Origin: CAZRIP01 sp964600165
GTDB lineage: Bacteria; Elusimicrobiota; Elusimicrobia; UBA1565; UBA9628
Direction: 5' to 3'
Assembly (NCBI GenBank): GCA_964600165.1
Contig: CAZRIP010000006.1
Location: 1 to 64,000, forward strand
DNA length: 64,000 nucleotides
Position 1 is the stretch's first letter; each line of letters opens with the position of its first letter. The position numbers and the translations under genes were made by a program. The notes below the pieces were generated by a model. The model was not told the DNA's origin. It ran no database searches and saw only the letters and a program-made list of their open reading frames with translations. Of this stretch, positions 9,109-17,832 are shown one piece after another.

Positions 9109-9852
9109 TTACTGGCCGTAAGCCAGGCGCAACGCGAGGTATTCCGGCAGGCCGGCGGCGCGGATCTTGGCCTGGACGGCGGCGACGTCGTAATCCAGCC
9201 GGACGACGCGGAAAGTGCCGCGCGAGGAGTCGTAAAGCCCGCAGGAGGCGCGACGATCCTGGTCGCGCGGCTGGCCGACCGAGCCCGGATTGAAGGCGGT
9301 CGGGGCGCCCGGCTCGATCTTCACCTCTTGCTGGTCCTCGAGGATCATGGAGTCGACGCGTCCGGTCTGCGGGTTCATCACGCGAAAGCACAGCGGCATG
9401 TGGCTGTGGCCGACGAACAGCGGCCATTTCTTGACGTAGGGGATGTTGTCGTGGAACTGCGTCACGCTCAACAGGTATTCCTCGGGAGGACGGCGCGGCG
9501 TGCCGTGCGCGATCGTGAACTCCTCCTTCTCGAGCTTGGCCGACATGCTTTCGACGAACGCCCGCGAGTCCGCGGAAAGCTGATCGCGCGTCCAGAGCGC
9601 CGCGGCGCGCGCGTACGGATTGAACCAATCAGCGTCCATGCGGCCGATGACGGCCAAGTCGTGGTTGCCGCAGACGATCGAGAGGTTCTTGAGCGCGCGC
9701 AGTTTCACGAGCACGGCCTCGGGGTCCGGGCCGTAGCCGACGAGATCGCCGCAGCAGATGTAGCCGCCGACCTCGAAGTCCGAGAACATCTCGAGCACGG
9801 CGGTCAACGCCTCGAGGTTCGAATGAACGTCGGAGAAGACGCCGTAGAGCAC
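9109..9852 (-). CDS. Calcineurin-like metallophosphoesterase
   Basis: 247 residues from the GTG at 9852. Dinuclear-metal motifs are all visible: SDVHSN (7-12), GDLVGYGP (35-42), GNHD (62-65), His116, GHSH (148-151), then GSVGQPRD near the C-terminus. This is the YfcE/ApaH-like single-domain layout of bacterial phosphodiesterases or protein phosphatases; substrate cannot be told from sequence. A longer frame from TTG at 9876 exists, but that codon lies in a palindrome and the family normally reaches the D-x-H motif within about ten residues, so GTG is preferred. It follows smc in the same direction by about 57 bases. Confidence 0.88.
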   Translation of the reverse strand: MLYGVFSDVHSNLEALTAVLEMFSDFEVGGYICCGDLVGYGPDPEAVLVKLRALKNLSIVCGNHDLAVIGRMDADWFNPYARAAALWTRDQLSADSRAFVESMSAKLEKEEFTIAHGTPRRPPEEYLLSVTQFHDNIPYVKKWPLFVGHSHMPLCFRVMNPQTGRVDSMILEDQQEVKIEPGAPTAFNPGSVGQPRDQDRRASCGLYDSSRGTFRVVRLDYDVAAVQAKIRAAGLPEYLALRLAYGQ

Positions 9853-9871
9853 GAAAGCGATGCTACTAAAT

Positions 9872-9897
9872 CTCAACTTACCCCGGGGTAAGTCGAG
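9872..9897. repeat. 26-bp near-perfect palindrome between smc and the phosphoesterase
   Basis: Inner 18 bases (9876-9893, arm ACTTACCCC) form a perfect palindrome. Three more pairs outside it (CTC/GAG) extend the element to 26 bases with one mismatch (9875/9894). It lies in the gap after the smc stop. No T-run follows, so a simple intrinsic terminator is not shown. Confidence 0.7.
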
Positions 9898-9909
9898 ACC
9901 CGCGGCCGC

Positions 9910-12900
9910 TTAAGCCGCCGGCTTTTCGGTCTCGCCCGCGAGCTCGAAGGGCCCGTGCGTGTCCGGCTTCTTGGGGGCCTCGGCGTCGGGGACGACCGCG
10001 CTCAGCGGCACGGCCGCGGCACCCGCGGTCTCCTTTCGCTTCTCGTTGGGGCGGAAATCGACGGAGACGAGCTGGGAGACGCCCATCTCCTCCATCGTCA
10101 CGCCGTAGATGACGTCGGCCGCCTCCATCGTGCGCTTGTTGTGGCTGACGATGAGGAACTGCGAGCGCTGCTGGAACTCCTTGAGCAGCCCCACGAAGCG
10201 CTCGACGTTGGCGTCGTCGAGGGCGGCGTCCGCCTCGTCGAGCATGCAGAACGGAGACGGTTTGACCATGAAGAACGAGAAGAGCAGCGCGATCGCGGTC
10301 AGCGTCTTCTCGCCGCCGGAGAGCAGCGAGATCGACTGGAGCCTCTTGCCCGGCGGCTGCGCGACGATGTCGACGCCGGTCTCGAGGATATTCTCCGGCT
10401 CGGTCAAGACGAGATCGGCCTCGCCGCCCTCGAAGAGCACGCCGTACAGGCGGCGGAAGTGCTCGCGCACCTCGGTGAAGGTCTGCCGGAAGTTCTCGCG
10501 CGTCGCCGAGTTGATCTTCGTGATCGCGGCCATGAGGTCTTCCTTGGCCTTCTTCAAGTCCTCGATCTGGTTGGCGAGAAACACCTGCTTCTCGGAGAGC
10601 GCGTGGTACTCCTCGGGCGCCGCCATGTTGACGTTGCCGAGCGCGGCGATGCGCTTGCGCAAGAACTCCACGCGCTCCGCGTCGACGGGCTGCTCGCCGT
10701 ACTTGTGCTTGGCCTCGTCGACGGTGAGCTGCCAATCGTCCCACAAGCGTTTGGTCAGGGCGTCGCGGGTCGCGCGCTGGGAGCTCGTTTGCAGCTCGAG
10801 CTCGTGGAGCTTCCGCTGCGACTCCTCGACGAGCGCCTTGAGCTCGCGCAGCTTGGCCTCGCGGGCCGCGATGGCGCGGTCGAGCTCCTGCAGCTTGTCG
10901 AAAACGGCCTTCGCGTCGTTCTCGAGGCCGGCAAGGCGCTCGCCGAAGCCGGACAACGACGCGCGAGACTCCTCGGCGATCGCCTTGGCTTGCTCGTCGC
11001 GCTTTCCGAGCTCGACGATCTCCTGGCGGCGGCGCGAGGCGGCGTCCTCGAGCGTCTGCTTCTCGGCGCCCAAGCGCTCGTAAGCGCCGGCGAGGAAGCG
11101 CAGCTTCTCATCTAAGCCCGCGAACTTTTCCCTCAAGAACTGCTGCTCGGCCTGGCTCTTGGCGACCTGCTCGCGCAAGGCGGCGATGCCGGCCGCGGCC
11201 TCCGCCTCCCTTGCCCGGGCGGCCAGCTCGGCGGCCGCCGCTTCGTCGATGCCGCCGCGCAGGAGCTTGATCTTCTCCTTGATGAGGGCCATTTCCGCGA
11301 GCGTGCCGGCCGCTTCCGAGGTGGAAAGCTCGACGTTGCGCCGCGACGTCTCGATGAACGATTCTTTTTGGGCGACGGCCGACGCGGCGGCGCTCGCCTG
11401 CGCGTCCTGGCGCGCGGCTTCGGACCCGGCGCGGCGCGCCTCGTTCTCGGCGGCGGCGGCGCGCTCTTGGAGCGCGGCGCGGTCGGCGGCGAGAACTTCG
11501 CTCTTTTCACGGGAAACGGCGACTTTCGCGCGCAGCTCGCCGATCTCGGCGAGGCCGACTTGGAGGCTCTCGCCCGTTTTCGCGCCGCCGTAGACCCAAT
11601 GCTCGCCGAAGAGCGCCTTGCCGAGCGTGTAGGCCTCCTGCAGCAGGAAGCGCACGACGGCCTCGTGCTTCGCGTCGGCGATCTCGATCTGGGACAGCAA
11701 GGACTTGGCCTCGGCCGGATAGATCTTCTCGCCGAAGTTCTGCGGCAGGGCGCTCAGAACGAGAAAGCGGGCCCGGCCCTTGCCGGAGTCGCTCAGGAGC
11801 TCCACGGCGGCTCGCGCCGCCGTGGAGTCCTCGCAGACGACGGCGTAGAGCCGCTCGCCCAGGAGATCCTCGAGATAGGGCTTGACCGACTCGTCGCACT
11901 TGATGAGCTGGCGCACGGTGCCGATCACGCCGGGGATGCCGGCCGACAGCGCGGCCTGCGCGCCGGTCCAATAGGGGTTCTGGCCGCCCTGCGCTTCGAG
12001 CGCCTCGGCGCGCGCCTGCGTCTGCGCGAGCTCGGAGTTGAGGCGGATCGTGTCGTCGGCGGCTTGCGTCAGCGCCGCGCGGACGGAGGCAAGCGCGTCC
12101 TCGGCGGCGACGGCCTGCGCGGCGGCCGCGGCGGCGGACTCCCGCTGCGTCCTCGACAGCTCGCGGGAGACCGCGCTCTCTTCCTCGGCGCGCGCGGCTT
12201 GCGCGAGGTCTTTCTCGAGGTCGCGCAGGCTGGCGCGAAGCCGCATCTCTTCTCTAGAAAAAGCCGACTCCGCCTCGGCGAGCGTCCGGCGCCGGCCGAG
12301 GGCGTCCTCGGCGGCGGCGAGCGCCTCCTTGCGCAGGGCGTCCAGCCGCGAATCCTCTTCCTTTAAAAGGGCGGTCTGCTCGTCGTGGCGAGCCTTGCCG
12401 GCGTCGACCTCGGCCTGTCCCCCGTCGCGGGCGGTCTCGGCTTCGGCCACGGCGGCGCTGGCGCGCTCGAGCTCCGGCGCGATCGCGGCCTGGCGGGCCT
12501 GCGTCTGGTCGATCTCGATCTCGCATTCGCGCACGCGCACGGCGATCTGCGCGGTCTCGCGCTGCGAGGAGTTGACGCGCTCCTCGAGGCGGCCGATCTC
12601 GGACTTGACCTGAGAGATCTTCTGATTGCACTCGATGACGCGGTTCTGCTCGTTGGCTTTCTCGAGGTTCGCCGCGGCGAGATTGGCGCCCTCGCCGTCC
12701 TGCTCGGCGCGCTTGGTGCCGAGCAGCTCCTCGAGGGGCTTGGACTGCTCGCCGAGGACGGCCAACTGCTGGTCGATGTCGCCCGCCTGCTGGATGATGC
12801 TGGCGGCTTCGGCGGCGGCCAGCTCGGCCTTGTACTTCTCGAAGAGCTTGGCTTTGCGCGCGTCGCTGTCGAGCTTCTTGACCTGCTCGTCGATGAGGCT

Positions 12901-13485
12901 GAGCGAATCCTGCAGGCGCCCGAGATCCATGTCGAGCCGCTCGAGCTTGCGGATGGCCTCGTCGCGCTTGGCGTTGTACTTCGCGACGCCGGCGGCTTCC
13001 TCGAAAAAGGCGCGGCGCTCCTCGGGCTTGGCCGTGATCATCGCGTCGACGCCGCCCTGGTCGATGATGGCGTAGCCGTCGCCGCCCAAACCGGTGTCGA
13101 GGAACATCTCGCGGATGTCGCGCAGGCGGCACTGCGTCTTATTGAGGAAATAAGCGGACTCGCCGGAGCGATAGATCCGCCGCGTGACCGTCACTTCGGA
13201 GAACTGGACCGGCAGGGAGCTCTGCGAGTTGTCGAAGGTGAGCGTGACCTCGGTCATCGACATCGCGGGGCGCTTGGTCGTGCCCGCGAAGATGACGTCG
13301 ATCATCGCGTCGGCGCGCAGGCTCTTCCACGACATCTCGCCCAGGCACCAGCGCACGGACTCCATTACGTTCGACTTGCCGCAGCCGTTGGGGCCGATGA
13401 TGCCCGTGATCCCGGGACCGAGGTCGATGTGGGTTTTTTGCGCGAACGACTTATAGCCGGCGATATCGATCGACTTGAGGTACAT
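9910..13485 (-). CDS. smc: Chromosome segregation SMC ATPase
   Basis: 1,191 residues, normal full length. Walker A GPNGCGKS at 31-38; long coiled coils either side of a hinge region around residues 500-600; ABC signature LLSGGEKTLTA and Walker B FCMLDEADAALDD near the C-terminus. It binds and organises DNA as a homodimer, normally with ScpA/ScpB (not in this window). Start ATG is preceded by GAGG nine bases upstream. The C-terminal tail after the ATPase head (rich in Lys/Glu/Ala/Pro) is an extension of roughly 50 residues. A sigma-70-type promoter lies about 70 bases upstream, with a hairpin in the leader. Confidence 0.97.
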   Translation of the reverse strand: MYLKSIDIAGYKSFAQKTHIDLGPGITGIIGPNGCGKSNVMESVRWCLGEMSWKSLRADAMIDVIFAGTTKRPAMSMTEVTLTFDNSQSSLPVQFSEVTVTRRIYRSGESAYFLNKTQCRLRDIREMFLDTGLGGDGYAIIDQGGVDAMITAKPEERRAFFEEAAGVAKYNAKRDEAIRKLERLDMDLGRLQDSLSLIDEQVKKLDSDARKAKLFEKYKAELAAAEAASIIQQAGDIDQQLAVLGEQSKPLEELLGTKRAEQDGEGANLAAANLEKANEQNRVIECNQKISQVKSEIGRLEERVNSSQRETAQIAVRVRECEIEIDQTQARQAAIAPELERASAAVAEAETARDGGQAEVDAGKARHDEQTALLKEEDSRLDALRKEALAAAEDALGRRRTLAEAESAFSREEMRLRASLRDLEKDLAQAARAEEESAVSRELSRTQRESAAAAAAQAVAAEDALASVRAALTQAADDTIRLNSELAQTQARAEALEAQGGQNPYWTGAQAALSAGIPGVIGTVRQLIKCDESVKPYLEDLLGERLYAVVCEDSTAARAAVELLSDSGKGRARFLVLSALPQNFGEKIYPAEAKSLLSQIEIADAKHEAVVRFLLQEAYTLGKALFGEHWVYGGAKTGESLQVGLAEIGELRAKVAVSREKSEVLAADRAALQERAAAAENEARRAGSEAARQDAQASAAASAVAQKESFIETSRRNVELSTSEAAGTLAEMALIKEKIKLLRGGIDEAAAAELAARAREAEAAAGIAALREQVAKSQAEQQFLREKFAGLDEKLRFLAGAYERLGAEKQTLEDAASRRRQEIVELGKRDEQAKAIAEESRASLSGFGERLAGLENDAKAVFDKLQELDRAIAAREAKLRELKALVEESQRKLHELELQTSSQRATRDALTKRLWDDWQLTVDEAKHKYGEQPVDAERVEFLRKRIAALGNVNMAAPEEYHALSEKQVFLANQIEDLKKAKEDLMAAITKINSATRENFRQTFTEVREHFRRLYGVLFEGGEADLVLTEPENILETGVDIVAQPPGKRLQSISLLSGGEKTLTAIALLFSFFMVKPSPFCMLDEADAALDDANVERFVGLLKEFQQRSQFLIVSHNKRTMEAADVIYGVTMEEMGVSQLVSVDFRPNEKRKETAGAAAVPLSAVVPDAEAPKKPDTHGPFELAGETEKPAA

Positions 13486-13518
13486 CTCTAGTCACCTCGG
13501 CGTGAGTCCATTAAGTGC

Positions 13519-13547
13519 CATCTTTTGTTGATCAGTGCCAAAAGATG
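13519..13547 (-). promoter_or_regulatory. Hairpin in the smc 5' leader
   Basis: Inverted repeat CATCTTTTG / CAAAAGATG, nine perfect pairs with an 11-base loop, starting a few bases after the predicted transcription start of smc. GGCACT follows each arm, so the element is also a short direct repeat. It could be an RNA structure or an operator overlapping the start site; not a terminator by position. Confidence 0.5.
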
Positions 13548-13554
13548 ATCGAAC

Positions 13555-13583
13555 AGTATAGCAGATTCCGTCGGGAAAATCAA
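13555..13583 (-). promoter_or_regulatory. smc promoter
   Basis: TTGATT (13578-13583) and TATACT (13555-13560) with exactly 17 bases between them, upstream of smc on the minus strand. Close to the sigma-70 consensus. Confidence 0.75.
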
Positions 13584-13654
13584 GGTTCCGAAATAATACC
13601 ACGCGGGAGGCCGAAGCGGAAGGGACCAACAGCCCACGACGACTAGGACCCGGC

Positions 13655-14494
13655 CTAGAGGCGCTCTTGAAGCCGCGGCAAGGAGATCGAGGCCCGGGAG
13701 ACGAGTCCGCGGCGGGCGAGGTCGATCAATTGGAACTCGAGGCGCCCCTGGGCGTCGCGGCCCAGGCGCAGCTCGCGCCGCGAGGCGCGCGGGAGCCGCT
13801 TGAGCCGCTCGTCGACCCAGTCCGCGGCGACGTCCCAGAGGTGCGGGTCGCGCAGGGGCGAGTCCAAGGCGACGAAGTTCTCTCTCGCCAGAGCCGCGAG
13901 GGCCATCGCCGCCGCGCGGCCGGACAGGCCCCGGGCGGGATCGAGGCGCACCTCCGCCGCCCTGAAGGGCTCGGCCTGCCGCTCATCGAGCCAAACCGAC
14001 AGCCAGGCCACGTCGGCGAGCGAGGCTCTTTGGGGCGCCGTCGTGATCTCCGACGCGCGGACGCGGTAGTAGCGCGTGAGCACTGCGACGGGCGAGAGCC
14101 TCGGCTGGGGGCCGGCGCGGTCCTCGAACGAGAAGTTCGCCGAGTCGCGCTTAGGGACCGGCGGCAGCCACACGCCGCACTTGGCGACGACGTCGGCGCC
14201 GTCCGGCGCGACCGAGAGCGTGATCAGGCGGGCGCGGCGCGCCGCGTCGTCGACCCGCAGCCATTTCCCCGCGAGAGCGACGGCGACGTCGCCCGCCAGG
14301 CTCCATTTCCCCGCCTGCGCGTCCTCGAGGACGCGCGTGGCGGCGGGCGCCGCCCCGAGCGGCGAGGCGCGCCACTGAAGCGCCGGCAAGGCTTTCCACG
14401 AGAGCCGCGTGTCGGAGAAGTCGCGTTCCCAGGGCGCGGCGGCGTCCTGGGCCAGCGCGAGCGAGACGGCGACCAGCGCGAGCCTGATAAACAT
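13655..14494 (-). CDS. Exported protein of unknown function
   Basis: 279 residues with a short signal peptide (MFIRLALVAVSLALAQDAAA). The rest is Arg/Ala/Leu-rich with no Cys pair, catalytic motif or repeat that I recognise. A run of Trp residues in the first third (WERDF, SWKALPALQW) hints at a carbohydrate- or protein-binding fold but proves nothing. It is divergent from mltA, separated by 70 bases holding promoters for both. A TACAAT lies nine bases before its ATG. Confidence 0.7.
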   Translation of the reverse strand: MFIRLALVAVSLALAQDAAAPWERDFSDTRLSWKALPALQWRASPLGAAPAATRVLEDAQAGKWSLAGDVAVALAGKWLRVDDAARRARLITLSVAPDGADVVAKCGVWLPPVPKRDSANFSFEDRAGPQPRLSPVAVLTRYYRVRASEITTAPQRASLADVAWLSVWLDERQAEPFRAAEVRLDPARGLSGRAAAMALAALARENFVALDSPLRDPHLWDVAADWVDERLKRLPRASRRELRLGRDAQGRLEFQLIDLARRGLVSRASISLPRLQERL

Positions 14495-14503
14495 CGCGGA
14501 ATC

Positions 14504-14509
14504 ATTGTA
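14504..14509 (-). promoter_or_regulatory. -10 element, near-leaderless start of the exported protein
   Basis: TACAAT nine bases upstream of the ATG at 14494. No Shine-Dalgarno can fit between them. Confidence 0.5.
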
Positions 14510-14530
14510 GCGCGCCGGCTTCGCGTCCGA

Positions 14531-14558
14531 GTGACGATGGCGGTAAATCTAATATACT
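14531..14558 (+). promoter_or_regulatory. mltA promoter, leaderless arrangement
   Basis: TATACT (14553-14558) lies exactly six bases before the mltA ATG; GTGACG (14531-14536) is a weak -35 at 16-base spacing. Transcription would start at or next to the start codon. Confidence 0.6.
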
Positions 14559-14564
14559 CGCTTC

Positions 14565-15794
14565 ATGCGCTCGGCGGTCTTTCTGTCCATGGTTCTGGCC
14601 GCGCCGTCTTTCGCCCAGCCGCCCGCCGTCTCGACGACGACCGTCTCGGCCGGACCGGCGCTGCGCCTGATCTCTCCCGAGGCTTACCCGGACTTCCACG
14701 AGAGCTTTCAAGGAAAGGCCGCCCTCGTCAAGGCGGCCAAAAAGGCGCTCCTTTATCTCGAGGGGCCCCAGGCGCCGCGCTTGTTCAAGCTCGGCGAGCG
14801 CACCTATGGGGCGGGCGAGCTCGCGGCCTCTCTCGAGGAGCTCATATCGCTCGCCAAGACGGCCGCGACCCAAGACGAGTTCGCCGACGCGGTAAGGCAA
14901 CGCTTCGACGTTTTCGAGTCGGCCGGCTCCGACGGAGCCGGCAAGGTCGTGTTCTCGTCGTATTACCAGCCGCTGCTCGCGGCCGGCCGGAAGAAGTCGC
15001 CCAAATACCCGGTGCCGCTTTATCGACGCCCGCCGGACATGATCGACCTCGACCTCGGCGCGTTCGACCAGCGCCTCGCGGGAGACGCTTTCGAGGGCCG
15101 CGTCGACAAAAAGACCCGCGCCCTCGTGCCCTATTTCTCACGGGGAGAGATCGACGTCAAGAAGCGCCTCGCGGGAAAGGGCCTCGAGATCGCCTGGCTC
15201 AAGGACAAGTTCGACGCGCTCGACTTGCACATACAGGGCTCCGGCATCCTGCGCTTTCCCGACGGCAAGGAGGTCCTGGCCAAGTTCGCGGGGACCAACG
15301 GCCAGCCGTACAACTCGGTCGGCCAGCTGCTGATCAAGGCGGGAGCCTTCACGAAGGACAACATCACGCACGACAAGATTCGCGCCTACTTCCTGGATCA
15401 TCCTGAAGCCGAGGACTGGGTGCTCGAGCAGGATCCGCGCTACACGTTCTTCGACCTCGCCGCTCTCCCCGCCGACGGCGAGCCGTTCGGCGCCGTCGAG
15501 CAGTCGCTCGTGCCCGCGCGCTCGATCGCGATCGATCCGGCGCTCATCCCGCTCGGCGCGCTCGCGTTCTTCACGACGACGGCGCCGCAGGCCGACAAGG
15601 AAGGCCGCCTGCTGGGACTTTTCCCTTCGTCGCGGTTCGCCGTGTGCATGGACACCGGCGGCGCGATCAAGGGAGCCGGGCGCGTCGACATCTACGCGGG
15701 CCACGGCCTGCAAGCCGAGACGACGGCGCGCAACCAGTGGAGCGACGGCCGCCTCTACATCCTAGTCAAGAAACCCCCCCCGCCGGACCGCTAG
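14565..15794 (+). CDS. mltA: Membrane-bound-type lytic murein transglycosylase A
   Basis: 409 residues. Signal peptide to about residue 18; no lipobox Cys is obvious, so it may be soluble in the periplasm. The MltA domain shows SSYYQPLL, HIQGSGILRFPDG and GTNGQPYNSVG; the C-terminal 3D domain shows ARSIAIDP and MDTGGAIKGAGRVDIYAG, with the aspartates that give the domain its name. MltA enzymes cleave the MurNAc-GlcNAc bond of peptidoglycan to form anhydro-muropeptides. Followed 18 bases later by another exported protein with its own -10 element. The N-terminal region before the catalytic domain (about 20-120) is longer than in E. coli MltA. Confidence 0.93.
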   Translation: MRSAVFLSMVLAAPSFAQPPAVSTTTVSAGPALRLISPEAYPDFHESFQGKAALVKAAKKALLYLEGPQAPRLFKLGERTYGAGELAASLEELISLAKTAATQDEFADAVRQRFDVFESAGSDGAGKVVFSSYYQPLLAAGRKKSPKYPVPLYRRPPDMIDLDLGAFDQRLAGDAFEGRVDKKTRALVPYFSRGEIDVKKRLAGKGLEIAWLKDKFDALDLHIQGSGILRFPDGKEVLAKFAGTNGQPYNSVGQLLIKAGAFTKDNITHDKIRAYFLDHPEAEDWVLEQDPRYTFFDLAALPADGEPFGAVEQSLVPARSIAIDPALIPLGALAFFTTTAPQADKEGRLLGLFPSSRFAVCMDTGGAIKGAGRVDIYAGHGLQAETTARNQWSDGRLYILVKKPPPPDR

Positions 15795-15800
15795 GCCGGG

Positions 15801-15806
15801 TATAAT
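15801..15806 (+). promoter_or_regulatory. -10 element, leaderless start
   Basis: Perfect TATAAT exactly six bases before the ATG at 15813; no ribosome site between them and no clear -35. Confidence 0.6.
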
Positions 15807-15812
15807 CACTCC

Positions 15813-16601
15813 ATGAAGAAGCTGCTTTTCACGTGCCTGACCCTGCTGCTCGCCGCGGCGAGCCGCGCGCAAGATCCAATCCGCCTGACGGACGAGCAGG
15901 CGCTGGATATAGGCAAGAAGATCTTTCAAAACGAAGCCGGCGGCAAGACCGAGCTCCTGGTTCACTGGAACGAGGGAGAGGAGTTCGCCTCGCTCGGCAT
16001 CGGCCACTTCATCTGGTACCCGAAAGACTATCACGAGCCGTTCGAGGAAAGCTTCCCGCCTCTCGTGAAGTTTCTCGTCGCGCAAGGGACGCCGCCGCCG
16101 CGATGGGTCGTCGACGCGCCGTACTGCCCGTGGCCCACGAAAGCGGCGTTCGACGAAGAGAAGCCTTCGCCGCGAACGCGCGAGCTGCGCGATTTTCTAG
16201 CCTCGACGATCGCCCTCCAAGCGCGCTTCGCGGCGAACCGTCTCGAGCAGGCGCTGCCGAAGATCCTCGCCGCCGCGCCCGTCGAGAGCCGCGCGCGCGT
16301 CTCTCGGCAATTCTATCGCGTCGCGCAAGACCCGCGCGGCGTCTACGCGCTGATGGACTACGTCAACTTCAAGGGCGAGGGCGTCAAAGAGACGGAGCGC
16401 TATAAAGGCCAAGGCTGGGGACTGATGCAAGTCCTCCAGGCCATGTCCGGCGACGCGCCCGGCCAACCCGCGCTCGACGAGTTCGCGCGCTCGGCTGCCG
16501 ACGCGCTGACGACGCGCGTGAGCAACTCTCCCCCGGAACGGCACGAGGAGCGCTGGCTCTCCGGCTGGAAGAAGCGCCTCGAGACGTACCGGCAGCCTTG
16601 A
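15813..16601 (+). CDS. Exported lysozyme-like protein of unknown function
   Basis: 262 residues with a signal peptide (to about residue 19). Conserved-looking core near the N-terminus: NEAGGK, HWNEGEEFASLGIGHFIWYP, then ESFPP. This matches an uncharacterised family I recall from Proteobacteria, in which Glu and the GIGHF segment resemble lysozyme-type active sites; enzymatic activity is not established. Sitting just after mltA, a role in cell-wall turnover is plausible inference. The stop overlaps the TTG start of the next gene. Confidence 0.7.
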   Translation: MKKLLFTCLTLLLAAASRAQDPIRLTDEQALDIGKKIFQNEAGGKTELLVHWNEGEEFASLGIGHFIWYPKDYHEPFEESFPPLVKFLVAQGTPPPRWVVDAPYCPWPTKAAFDEEKPSPRTRELRDFLASTIALQARFAANRLEQALPKILAAAPVESRARVSRQFYRVAQDPRGVYALMDYVNFKGEGVKETERYKGQGWGLMQVLQAMSGDAPGQPALDEFARSAADALTTRVSNSPPERHEERWLSGWKKRLETYRQP

Positions 16602-17113
16602 TCCCGGTCTCGCTGCGGGACCGGCTCTACGCCCTGTTCGTCGAGTGCCTGGCCGAGACGGACTCGGCCCGCGCCTTCGACGCGAAGAGCCGCCGCTTGA
16701 GGCTCTCGTCGGCCGGCGAGCGCGACTATATGCGCGACCGGCTGCCCCGCTACGTCTCGGCCCTCGCGGGAGCGTCCGCCGCTCCGCCCTCGGCTCCCTT
16801 CGCGCGCGACCTCGAGGTCGGAGAACTCTTGTTCAACCACGGCCTCTTCTTCGACGCGCACGAGTATCTCGAGGGGACTTGGCGGCGAGAGAAGGAGCCG
16901 CGCAAGAGCCGCGTTCAGGGCTTCATCCAGATCGCGGCGGCCTTCCACAAGCTCGAGCTCGATCCGAAAGGCACGGAAGGCGCGCTCTACTTGCTGTCGC
17001 GCGGCGTGGCGAAGGCGGCGGACGATGGTCTCGCGGAGACCTTGCGGCCGGCGCTCAAGGACCTCACGAACGGTCGGCCGCCCGCGTCGATCCCCGCCGT
17101 CAAGTTCGCCTGA
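16598..17113 (+). CDS. DUF309 family protein
   Basis: 171 residues; TTG start overlapping the previous stop (TTGA). The C-terminal half carries the DUF309 signature: LFNHGLFFDAHEYLEGTW (about 78-95) and QGFIQIAAAFHKLE, an all-helical family with conserved His/Glu that may bind metal. Biochemical role unknown. The N-terminal 60 residues are a variable helical extension. It converges on lexA with only five bases between stops. Confidence 0.82.
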   Translation: MIPVSLRDRLYALFVECLAETDSARAFDAKSRRLRLSSAGERDYMRDRLPRYVSALAGASAAPPSAPFARDLEVGELLFNHGLFFDAHEYLEGTWRREKEPRKSRVQGFIQIAAAFHKLELDPKGTEGALYLLSRGVAKAADDGLAETLRPALKDLTNGRPPASIPAVKFA

Positions 17114-17118
17114 TCGGA

Positions 17119-17715
17119 TTACAGTCTTCGGATCAGCGACAGGACCTTCCCGGAGATCTGTCCGGCGCCGAGCGGAAACGGCGGGTACTTGGGGTTGTCG
17201 GGCACGAGGATCGGGCCGCCGGGACGCAGGCGCAGGCGCTTGACCGTAGACTCGTCGCCGTCCAAGCGCGCCACGACGATCTCGTTGGTCGAGGCCACGG
17301 TCGTCCAGCGCACGACGACGGTGTCGCGGTCCATGAGCGTCGGCTCCATGCTGTCGCCCTTGATCTTGAGCGCGAAGAGCGAATCGACGTTCTCTCGGTC
17401 CGCCGAGACGGGAACGTGGCCCTCGGCGTCGGCGTAGCTGCCGACGGCCGGGCCCGCGGGCACGCGGCCGAGAAGCGGGATCATCGCGATGCGCTCCATC
17501 GACGGCAGAGCGAGCGTGCGCGGCTTTCCGTGCGCGGAGCCGAGGAGCCCCTTGGCGCGCAGGTTGTCGAGATGGTACTGGACCGTATCCGGAGACTTCA
17601 AGCCCGCCAGCCGGCAGAGCTCGCGCACGGTCGGCGCGTAGCCGTGCTCGGTCATGAACTCCTTGACGAGCTTGAGGATCGACTGCTGCTGCGGCGTCAG
17701 TTCCACTTGGGGCAT
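17119..17715 (-). CDS. lexA: SOS repressor LexA
   Basis: 198 residues, normal length. Winged-helix DNA-binding domain 1-65; Ala87-Gly88 self-cleavage site in GRVPAGPA; catalytic Ser122 (GDSMEP) and Lys159 (STVKRL) of the S24 peptidase fold. It represses DNA-damage genes until RecA filaments trigger self-cleavage. GAGGAGG precedes the ATG. Its own promoter contains a perfect CGAAC-N4-GTTCG operator in the spacer, so it is autoregulated. Confidence 0.97.
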   Translation of the reverse strand: MPQVELTPQQQSILKLVKEFMTEHGYAPTVRELCRLAGLKSPDTVQYHLDNLRAKGLLGSAHGKPRTLALPSMERIAMIPLLGRVPAGPAVGSYADAEGHVPVSADRENVDSLFALKIKGDSMEPTLMDRDTVVVRWTTVASTNEIVVARLDGDESTVKRLRLRPGGPILVPDNPKYPPFPLGAGQISGKVLSLIRRL

Positions 17716-17744
17716 TGCGACGGCCTCCTCTCGGCGAGCGGCAC

Positions 17745-17773
17745 AGTATAGTCGAACTCTTGTTCGATGTCAA
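17745..17773 (-). promoter_or_regulatory. lexA promoter
   Basis: Perfect TTGACA (17768-17773) and near-perfect TATACT (17745-17750) separated by exactly 17 bases. The LexA operator occupies the spacer. Confidence 0.9.
17753..17766. promoter_or_regulatory. LexA operator (SOS box)
   Basis: CGAAC-TCTT-GTTCG, a perfect dyad of the Cheo-box type known from Firmicutes and several other phyla, extended by one T/A pair. It sits between -35 and -10 of lexA. No second copy was noticed elsewhere in the window. Confidence 0.9.
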
Positions 17774-17832
17774 TACCCCGAGGGTCCGCCGTAAAAACAG
17801 CTCAGGCGGCAGCAGGCGCAGCCGTTCGGGCG

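Noticed and set aside
9853..9876. TTG start for the phosphoesterase
   Set aside because: The codon lies within a palindrome and would add eight residues before a motif normally found near the N-terminus.
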